DNA of 38,319 bases, taken from the NCBI GenBank assembly GCA_035307785.1, contig DATGHS010000062.1, positions 1 to 38,319 on the forward strand. The letters are read 5' to 3'. Below the pieces are notes generated by a model. It did not search any database, was not told the DNA's origin, and saw nothing but the letters and a program-made list of their open reading frames with translations. Positions within the stretch are counted from its first letter, which is position 1, and each line of letters opens with the position of its first letter. The position numbers and the translations under genes were made by a program. Below are positions 7,714 through 14,319 of the stretch, one piece after another. The stretch comes from DATGHS01 sp035307785 (GTDB lineage Bacteria > Planctomycetota > Planctomycetia > Gemmatales > Gemmataceae).

Positions 7714-8295
7714 ATGAAGAGTTATCCAAACTTCGTGCGCAAAACGCTGCACCTCAGTGTATTGGCGGCCGGTGCTGCCGCTTGCTTCGGCATCGTGGCA
7801 TATTTTACGCAGCCATCGCAAGCAGGCGATCAGAGAACCTTGCCGCGGCATGGTGCCAAATCCTGCCAGAATTGCGTGGTGCCGGAAGGAATGGAGCTAA
7901 GCGGCGAGCCGGGCGGAATCTGGTACTGGATGCGCAGCCCGGATGAAGAGAAACGCGTGATCATGGGGTTGTACAACCGCTACTGCATTCGCTGCCACGG
8001 CGTGGATGGCCGCGGCGTCTGGGACATTCCGGATGTGCCCGACTTCACCAACGCGCGCTGGCAGGCCTGCCATTCCGATGGCCAACTCACGCGCTCCATC
8101 ATGGAAGGCCGCGGCGCTTGCATGCCTCCCTTCCGCGGCACCCTGACTCTGGAAGAAGGCTGTGCCATGGCACGCTACTTACGTACCTTCATTCCCGGAA
8201 CCGAAGCGTCCAGGCCGGATGTGGGCCAGCCAGATAAGCCAACAAACTTGGAGCCGCTGCCGCCGCCACGATCCGTTGACAAGCAACCGAAATAA
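7714..8295 (+). CDS. Secreted monohaem cytochrome c with extra cysteines
   Basis: 193 aa from the ATG at 7714; gggaaagaga lies just upstream, and an in-frame ATG at 7690 is less likely. A signal peptide or anchor covers about 1-37. The haem motif is CIRCH (91-95) and the likely sixth ligand is M137 in GACMPPF. The domain shares VPDFTxxxW and the final helix (MARYLRTF) with the c domains of the cytochrome b fusion. Before the haem domain is a CxxC without His (C51, C54). C119, C136 and C150 are also present where the related domains have other residues. The C-terminus is Pro-rich. Divergent from the Rieske-cytochrome b operon, it is probably a partner carrier of that complex. Confidence 0.85.
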   Translation: MKSYPNFVRKTLHLSVLAAGAAACFGIVAYFTQPSQAGDQRTLPRHGAKSCQNCVVPEGMELSGEPGGIWYWMRSPDEEKRVIMGLYNRYCIRCHGVDGRGVWDIPDVPDFTNARWQACHSDGQLTRSIMEGRGACMPPFRGTLTLEEGCAMARYLRTFIPGTEASRPDVGQPDKPTNLEPLPPPRSVDKQPK

Positions 8296-8312
8296 CGAAT
8301 TAAGCGTTTCAG

Positions 8313-8382
8313 AAGGAGCCGGGAGCGCGAGCGACCGGATGTTAGGCGCCCAACATCCGGTCGCTCGCGCTCCCGGCTCCTT
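8313..8382. repeat. Perfect 31-bp palindrome between the two cytochrome c genes
   Basis: Arms 8313-8343 and 8352-8382 are perfectly complementary over 31 bases, with an 8-base loop whose centre is ggcgcc. The right arm is followed by ttgttcc, not a true T-run. It starts 18 bases after the first cytochrome c stop, so it could end that transcript or protect its 3' end, but its perfection also fits a mobile palindromic repeat. Confidence 0.85.
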
Positions 8383-8510
8383 GTTCCATTTCCTTCATAC
8401 CAATTTCTTCATTTGCAGCATGCACTTTCGGCAGTAACTAAAGGACCGAGCCGCTGCCGGTTCGGCTGTCCTTGGCGACCCTAGATTTATCTCTCGCCCG
8501 GAGGTAAACC

Positions 8511-8579
8511 GTGCCGCGACTGCTCAATTCACGCTCCGTTATCGCCTCGGCTTTCACTCGGCACATTCGAGAGAAGTAA
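8511..8579 (+). CDS. Possible 22-aa small ORF with a strong ribosome binding site
   Basis: A GTG at 8511 follows ggaggtaaacc, an ideal Shine-Dalgarno at 6-base spacing. The frame runs 22 codons (PRLLNSRSVIASAFTRHIREK after the start) to a TAA at 8577-8579, 53 bases before the next cytochrome c gene. It could be a leader peptide or a chance frame; there is no homology I recognise. Confidence 0.3.
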   Translation: MPRLLNSRSVIASAFTRHIREK

Positions 8580-8632
8580 GAACCAAGGCCTTTACCGTTC
8601 GTGAACGACCAAGCTCTCCAAAGGAGGGAGTG

Positions 8633-9151
8633 ATGATACTACGTTTTTGCCCGATTCGGCAGTGGTCCCTTTTGGTGGTTTTTATTTTGGGGATGCTTTA
8701 TCTCGTTCTTCCTCTCCCCGCTCACGGCCAAACCGACGGTGGCAAGGTTTACCAGACACACTGCGTGCGATGCCACGGCGAAGACGGCAAGGGACAAGCC
8801 GCGCGCGCCATTGAACCGGATATTCCCGACTTCACCGACTCGGCGTGGCAGAAAAAGAGGAGCGACAGCAAGCTGCTCGAAAGTATCCTGGACGGCAAAG
8901 GCAGTACGATGCCGGCTTTTCGCGACAAGAAGATGAGTGAAGACCAGGCGCGCACGCTGGTCGCCTACATTCGCAAATTCGCTCCCAAGAAGACGGAAAA
9001 GCCAGAGCAGAAAGAGCCGGCACTGGATGACTTCGATGAGCGGTTCAATCAACTTCGCAAGGAAATGCATGAATTGCAGGAGGAGTATCGCCGCATTACC
9101 GACGAGGCCTCGGACGAGAAGCACGCTTCGCCAACAAACCGAGCGATGTGA
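8633..9151 (+). CDS. Secreted monohaem cytochrome c with a coiled-coil tail
   Basis: 172 aa. The ATG at 8633 is chosen because ggagg ends 5 bases before it; the GTG at 8630 is too close. A signal peptide ends near PAHGQ (about 33). The haem motif is CVRCH (44-48) and the likely sixth ligand is M93 in STMPAF. The segment IPDFTDSAW and the helix ARTLVAYIRKFAP closely match the third c domain of the cytochrome b fusion (IPDFTRPAW, ARDLAAYVRAF). After a charged linker comes a predicted coiled coil (DDFDERFNQLRKEMHELQEE), resembling the coiled C-terminus of that fusion. I infer that it docks on or oligomerises with the complex. Confidence 0.88.
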   Translation: MILRFCPIRQWSLLVVFILGMLYLVLPLPAHGQTDGGKVYQTHCVRCHGEDGKGQAARAIEPDIPDFTDSAWQKKRSDSKLLESILDGKGSTMPAFRDKKMSEDQARTLVAYIRKFAPKKTEKPEQKEPALDDFDERFNQLRKEMHELQEEYRRITDEASDEKHASPTNRAM

Positions 9152-9534
9152 AAAACGCTGCACGACTACGCGCGGCTCTGCCCATGTGGTTTTTCCACGG
9201 CCAGACGCGCCGCGTTTCAGTTTTCACCAAAACAATAAATAACCCCATGAAATTTGGCGCAAACTGTGAAATGCGGTGTAGATTTGTTGGATTAATGTAC
9301 AAATGTATCGTATAGTTGGGGGGCCGTAACCGTTCACGTTCTTGTTGGGATTTTGGTTTTGAAGGGCGCAGCTGAAGACGGGGCAGGTTTACTGAGCCAT
9401 GCGAGCATGATCACGAGCGAAGCCGTGCCGAAACAAAGGGGGGCCATCCGGGTTTATTTTGATTTTTATCAGATTGACCTTGGATGGCTCCGTTTTTCGT
9501 TTCACTTGTGGAGTCACCCGGCACTTCTCGCGCT
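9152..9534. other. Gene-free stretch with one candidate promoter
   Basis: No convincing gene here. It lies between the end of a plus-strand cytochrome c and the end of a minus-strand lipoprotein gene. One AT-rich part holds ttggat (9287-9292), an 18-base spacer and tatagt (9311-9316), resembling a sigma-70-type promoter reading rightwards into no recognisable gene. No terminator with a clear T-run was seen. Confidence 0.4.
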
Positions 9535-10585
9535 TTAGCTACCAGGGCGAGCCGGTTCTCTTCGCTGTCCTGATGGCAACCGTCTCAGAACCGTCACGTC
9601 AGCTTGTTTCGAGTCAAAACTGGTTGGCCGTGGGCCGGAAACGAAAACCGCGTTTGGGCCGACAATGGCTTCTGCTCTTTCCCGGTCGAACGTTAAATCG
9701 CCGTCGATGCGCACCCATCCGAGACAAAGCTCTAGGTTTCGGCCGCGAAACCGGTAGATACCGTGCGTAATTTCTCTTTCGTCCAGTTTTCCGTCTCGTC
9801 CAACAGGAACAAGGTCGATTTTGTTGCCGGCAATTCTCAATTCGTGGCTTATCGGCGAGGGGTCTCCGCTGCATTTGAAAACGATTCGAGTCCCCGAAAT
9901 CTCACATGTCGATTTGCGAGCGGATTTGGCCATTCCTTCAAATAATAAATAAAGGTCCCGACACGATTTCCCAATTGCCTTGCAACAGGGCGAGTTCAGG
10001 AGCTTCTGGCACATTTCCCAGGTTGCACCACGGCTCGTAGTCGCGGTCACCGTTGTCATTCAAATAGTACTGGCCCCGCGCGTCCCGAAAGACGGGCCGG
10101 AATCTGCCGTCGGTTAGCTGGATTCTTCCGACCGGCGGCGGTTTATCCCTACCGCCAACTTGTACACTTCCGGTTGAGTTCTGGCTCTCGTCGTCAATCT
10201 CCCGACAATTCGCATCCAGCACTTTCGTGTTTTCCGGATGGTCGAAATCAACGGCGACTGCGAGTAGATTCTTAGGTTGCGGGTCGCGAGGGCAAGGGCC
10301 GCTCACCTTCCATTTGATGACGGTGCCCGGTTCGCCTGGTTCAAGTTGGAAGACGAATCCCTCCGGCGTCTGCTCCCAAATCGTAAGCTTGCCACGTGGC
10401 ACGGTGACGGTTAGGTCCGGACAGGTATCGTATGGCGTATCGTAAGTGACCTGGTGTTTCTTGGACGAAAAGACCTGCGATTCGCCGTCCGACTCCATTC
10501 TGACGATGCCGTCCCCGGTATGAAGGCCGTAACACCCGCCGGCAGCAGTGCAAATTAGGACCGAGAGCATTAACAACGTTCGCAT
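9535..10585 (-). pseudogene. Lipoprotein with a TIGR03067-like planctomycete domain, broken by a frameshift
   Basis: The first frame starts at ATG 10585 (MRTLLMLSVLICTAAGGC) with a lipobox TAAGGC, so it is a lipoprotein. It runs to LLQGNWEIVSG and stops at TGA 9938-9940. LQGxWxxVS is the opening signature of the planctomycete TIGR03067 domain. The rest of that domain continues in another frame to the stop at 9535: SGTRIVF, then ITHGIYRFRGRNLELCL, then GPRPTSFDS and VLRR. Joining the two needs a +1 shift near ctttatttattatttga. It may be a real mutation, a sequencing error or, less likely, programmed frameshifting. The N-terminal half (about 190 residues) is unrecognised. The frame also runs upstream to 10705 without a better start. 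Confidence 0.75.
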
Positions 10586-10824
10586 GATGCTGCCACGGCG
10601 CGTACGGGTCCCAGGATTTTGGATTGGTGACGAGCATTTACCCAAGCATCGGAATGCCGTCAAGACTGAGATTAGTGAGCTCGCCGCGTGTTGGAAATCC
10701 GACAATGGACTCCCCCGCTATATTGCGGTGCCTCCGGTTTGCGGTCGCTGAACACGCCAGCGGTTTGTCTGGTTTTTCCTCGCCGAAATAGGTACCCGCC
10801 ACAGTTTGAAGGCTGCTGGACACG

Positions 10825-11901
10825 TTAGCGAGGGGAAGTAGGGAAGGGTTTAACAAAGAATTGAGCGGGTTGCCGAAAGAAACGTGCGCTCGGGCACGGT
10901 TTGGTCCCGAATATATCCCACGGTGCATGGTTAAGACTTTCCCACCATTCGCGCGTTACTTCCGCATTATCCCCGGACAGCATATGGCCGTCGGGCTCAG
11001 GTTCGATGCAAATCCCAAAGCATTTTATTTGTTGCAATTCTTGCTGCTCGTATTCAAAGGCTTTGTACAAGCCTGGAATTATCTCTGCTAGTGCCGGATT
11101 CAGAATCAGAAAAACGATTTCCTCTTCAACTTCCCACCATCCGCGCATGAATTGTCGTGGAAGAAACGTAAATGGTCCTGCAAAGCGAAGGCGGTCGGGG
11201 TAAAGGAGGCCGAAGGTTGCGGTAGGTCCGGGGGCGTCCTCACAAGTAGAAGCCAATGCTTGTCCCTTCTCCGGAGAATCGTGTAGGTTCAACGAGTTGT
11301 CAGACCGAGGGTTCTCGCGCTGCGAAACAATGTGTTGACTATGCCGCGCCGTCACCGCCAGGGCATAAACATAATCTCCGTCGCTCTGGCTACCACAAAA
11401 ACACCGAGCCTTACCCCATTCACTGAAAAACGTGCTGTGACATTCGCTAGAATCACACTTTTTGCGGTCCTGGTGACCCGCACGCACGTCTAGCCACACT
11501 TCGTTGGCCCCAATTCGCGTTACAATCGCCGACACGCTAAGAGTAACTTGCCCGGACGTTGCTTGCCCTTTCGCTTCTTGGCCCAGCGGAGCGAAGACGG
11601 ATAGAGAACTCAAAACCTTCACTTCTTTTGGCACGCAGTTCCCTGGACCGGTAAGACCATGGGCTAACGCTGGCCATCGCACCAACGCAAGGGTAATCTC
11701 AATCTCTCCAGGAAACGGTATCCCGTTGTTGAACAGAAGAATCAGTCCGGCAAAGGCCGATGTGAACATTTTTGTAAAGCCGATGAGCGCTGCGATAAGT
11801 GACAGACTGCGTATGGCGTACCGACCATACGCTAATATCCGCCTCGCTCGACCCAAACTTTGTACCAGTCGCGTGAAACGATACCTCTGCTCTCGGCACA
11901 A
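10825..11901 (-). CDS. Hypothetical protein with N-terminal membrane segment(s)
   Basis: Up to 358 aa, but the listed start overlaps the upstream gene by 70 bases. A start at the ATG at 11769 (MFTSAFAGLILLF) would avoid most of that overlap, giving about 314 aa. Two hydrophobic stretches (about residues 30-45 and 47-62 of the long form) suggest membrane anchoring. A middle part has C-rich CDSSECH and CFCGS, possibly metal binding. The C-terminal half contains MRGWWEVEEEIVFLILNP and TREWWESLNHAPWDIF. I do not recognise the family. It follows the duplicated protein upstream, probably in the same transcript. Confidence 0.5.
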   Translation of the reverse strand: MCREQRYRFTRLVQSLGRARRILAYGRYAIRSLSLIAALIGFTKMFTSAFAGLILLFNNGIPFPGEIEITLALVRWPALAHGLTGPGNCVPKEVKVLSSLSVFAPLGQEAKGQATSGQVTLSVSAIVTRIGANEVWLDVRAGHQDRKKCDSSECHSTFFSEWGKARCFCGSQSDGDYVYALAVTARHSQHIVSQRENPRSDNSLNLHDSPEKGQALASTCEDAPGPTATFGLLYPDRLRFAGPFTFLPRQFMRGWWEVEEEIVFLILNPALAEIIPGLYKAFEYEQQELQQIKCFGICIEPEPDGHMLSGDNAEVTREWWESLNHAPWDIFGTKPCPSARFFRQPAQFFVKPFPTSPR

Positions 11902-12866
11902 AAGTCATACCAGTCGCGTGAAACGCTGCCTCGGTTCTCCCACAAGGCCCGGTCGAAGCTCTCCCAACCATCGTCGAACACTGTTGCCCAGTTCCCAATT
12001 GGGGGCAACTCATGCCTACCGCACATCGTCTCATAAAAAGATGGGACTTGAACCGGTTGTCCAGCATCGACGAGGGTCTTTCCAATCTTGAGTTGCCTTT
12101 CTTGAATCTCGTCGGGGCGATAGGCTTCCAAACACATTGGCCATATTCCAGCTAAACTATTGTGGTTCGGATTCTGTAAGGCAAATCGTTTCAGCAAGTC
12201 TGCCCACCCTACATTAAAGGGCCGGAAATCGGGCGGAAAGCAGATGTCCCCATGGCTACCCGCATCGGCGGCGCTCTCTGTGGTCGGCGTCACTTTCTTG
12301 TCACGAACGCCGTAGCGAGCATGCAGTTCCGGCTCTGCCAGAATGCTCCAAAATCTCCATTGCTCGCAAGATTCGTACGGAATAATGTTCAGGCTCTCTT
12401 GCAATGCAGCGTCGAAGCTTTCCCACCCATCTTCAAAAACCGTCGGTCCAATTGACTCTAGGGTTAGCCCGACCGGTGCATAGCCGTAACCATCTGCTAT
12501 TCGCTCCATCATGGCAATTTGTGTTCGCCTGATTCGCTTGTCTTGAATCTCGTTGTCGCGACAGGCTTCCAGCCACGTCGGCAATGGCCACACCATCTCT
12601 CGTTTTGGCGATTGCAAGCCTATCCTTTGGTAGAATGCCGACCACCCGTCGTTGAAAGGTCTGGGAACCGATGCGAAATCGGGCGGAAAGCTGATATCAA
12701 TCACACCCCACTCAACGAACCCTACGACCTCAACGCCATCGAAACGCACTTTGGCGGAGCTTTCTAAGGTCGGCGTCACCAGCGTGCCCCGAAAGCCGTA
12801 TTTGGCTCGCAACTCCAACTGCGGCAGAATGGCAACAATCGACAATAAGCAGCAAGCTACCGTCAT
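11832..12866 (-). CDS. Hypothetical protein made of two tandem homologous halves
   Basis: 344 aa. Residues about 12-158 and 174-312 are homologous. Matching pairs are KYGFRGTLVTPTLES / RYGVRDKKVTPTTES, DISFPPDF / DICFPPDF, LEACRDNEIQDKRI / LEAYRPDEIQERQL and TVFEDGWESFDAALQE / TVFDDGWESFDRALWE. The conservation of these pairs over an older duplication supports a real coding gene. The C-terminus adds a 15-residue tandem repeat (SVSRDWYDFCAESRG, IVSRDWYKVWVERGG), visible in the DNA as 45-base units at about 11835-11924. The N-terminus is mildly hydrophobic. The family is unknown to me and no catalytic motif is evident. Its end overlaps the start of the next hypothetical gene. Confidence 0.6.
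   Translation of the reverse strand: MTVACCLLSIVAILPQLELRAKYGFRGTLVTPTLESSAKVRFDGVEVVGFVEWGVIDISFPPDFASVPRPFNDGWSAFYQRIGLQSPKREMVWPLPTWLEACRDNEIQDKRIRRTQIAMMERIADGYGYAPVGLTLESIGPTVFEDGWESFDAALQESLNIIPYESCEQWRFWSILAEPELHARYGVRDKKVTPTTESAADAGSHGDICFPPDFRPFNVGWADLLKRFALQNPNHNSLAGIWPMCLEAYRPDEIQERQLKIGKTLVDAGQPVQVPSFYETMCGRHELPPIGNWATVFDDGWESFDRALWENRGSVSRDWYDFCAESRGIVSRDWYKVWVERGGY
11835..11924. repeat. 45-base tandem repeat, two copies
   Basis: Both copies carry cagtcgcgtgaaacg on the plus strand (near 11867 and 11912), the reverse of codons for SRDW. They encode the last 30 residues of the duplicated hypothetical protein. Confidence 0.7.
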
Positions 12867-13102
12867 GGCAGATTCCCAAATCGCGGCCTCTTACCCAATC
12901 GCCCTTCTTTTCGCAAGCTGGAAATGTTGGCCCTTCCATACCTCATGACAAAGAGTGCGGCGGAAGGCGTTGCCAACAATGTCTTGTAGACGAGCGCAAG
13001 AAGCTTCGGGCTTGGGGCCTTCCCACTTCTTCACGGTGGTTTTTCGGTTATATTGAAGCAAATTATCCGAAAGTGAGCAGGAAGGGTGAGGGGGAAAGGA
13101 CG

Positions 13103-13777
13103 ATGCGTTACATTGCGGCAACGCTCACCGCGACTATCTGGGTCTGCTCCAACTCATTCTTCGCATTTGCGGATGAGGCCGAAGACCGTGCCGTGGCCCA
13201 TGTCTTAAAGCTCGGTGGCAAGGTCGTGTACCAAAAGCTTGCAGGAGTGCCCGACCTAACAGTCATTCTGAGCGGAGTTCAGATAACGGACGCAAATCTG
13301 AAAGAGATGAGCGCGCTGAAGATGCTTGACGCTCTGTTTCTTCTCGACACTAGTGTAACCGATGCGGGCATCAAGGACGTAGCACAGTTCAAACGCTTGA
13401 CCCAACTTTCACTTCGCGGCGCAAAGATTACGGACAAAGGGCTCAAGGAGATTTCAGGGCTCAAGAAAATGTTCGTGCTGGACTTGAGCAAGACAGCAAT
13501 TTCGGATGAGGGATTGAAAAGCATCGCTGACTTTAAAGAATTGTCCAATCTGCGGCTCGACGGAACCAAGGTAACCGACGCGGGGCTGAAGTACCTTTCG
13601 TGCCTGGCCGTTCTGCGCGACCTTTCTCTTGATAACACGGCGGTCTCGGACGCCGCTGCCAAGGACCTGGTAATGCTAAAATGCTTGGATACGCTGTCGC
13701 TCTTCAACACGAAAGTGACCCATGTTGGCGAGGCTCGGATAAGAAATTCAGTCCCGCTTTGTAAGGTCTACCGTTAG
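13103..13777 (+). CDS. Secreted leucine-rich repeat protein
   Basis: 224 aa from the ATG at 13103, with gggaaagga directly upstream. A signal peptide covers about 1-23, ending AFADEA. The body has about six leucine-rich repeats of the bacterial 24-residue kind, with the phase VTDAGLKxLxxLxxLxxLxLxxT: ITDANLKEMSALKMLDALFL, VTDAGIKDVAQFKRLTQLSL, ITDKGLKEISGLKKMFVLDL, ISDEGLKSIADFKELSNLRL, VTDAGLKYLSCLAVLRDLSL. Such exported LRR proteins are plentiful in planctomycetes and probably bind proteins. A stand-alone gene after the minus-strand accessory genes; no partner is evident. Confidence 0.88.
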   Translation: MRYIAATLTATIWVCSNSFFAFADEAEDRAVAHVLKLGGKVVYQKLAGVPDLTVILSGVQITDANLKEMSALKMLDALFLLDTSVTDAGIKDVAQFKRLTQLSLRGAKITDKGLKEISGLKKMFVLDLSKTAISDEGLKSIADFKELSNLRLDGTKVTDAGLKYLSCLAVLRDLSLDNTAVSDAAAKDLVMLKCLDTLSLFNTKVTHVGEARIRNSVPLCKVYR

Positions 13778-14319
13778 GCCGCTCTGAGCCGTCCGGGCCA
13801 CCCCAAGGTGTTTAGGCCTTGCATGGCACTCCCGTAACGCAGCTACCTTTTGCTCGCCCTCCATCGCTTGCTTTTCTACAAACCAGATCGTATCCTTCGG
13901 CGGCTTGGAGTGCGCGCGCGCCCGAAGCGCGGACCATGTATTTGCGCCAGTGGCGCGGTGACTACCCAGAGAACCACCCGTGAAACCACCAACCCATCAA
14001 TGAATCAACCCATGGATCAATGAAACCACCAACCAGCACTCAAATTGAGTCAATGTTTGCGAAGGCACGATGCGCACGCCGGAAAGAACGGCCGAACAAG
14101 GAGTTGCGCTTTGACCCTAAGTCGCGCGCATTGTCACCTGGTTATAAAAAGATACAGCCGCAACCGGCCCGATTCGGCCTGGAGCCCGCCAAGACCAAGG
14201 AATCTGCCTTGCACTGCTCTGCCGGCAGCATAAAAATAAGAGGTAGCACACCCAAGCAGAATTCGAGAAGCACGCTATTCAACCCGCCTGCTCGAACTGA
14301 CTTCCTACAGGTATCGGCT
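13778..14319. other. Gap before the DUF1549/DUF1553 gene
   Basis: No supported gene. A 14-base direct repeat tgaaaccaccaacc occurs at 13981 and 14021, with atcaatgaa copies between. The frame of the next gene stays open from 14020, but that part lacks family sequence and a ribosome site, so it is treated as leader. Confidence 0.5.

Noticed and set aside
11504..12091. 195-codon plus-strand frame
   Set aside because: Covers the ends of two minus-strand genes, one supported by an internal duplication; the translation is Arg/Ser/Pro-rich shadow.
14020..14319. Upstream extension of the DUF1549/DUF1553 frame (100 codons)
   Set aside because: Frame is open but lacks a ribosome site and family sequence; the signal peptide begins at 14320.
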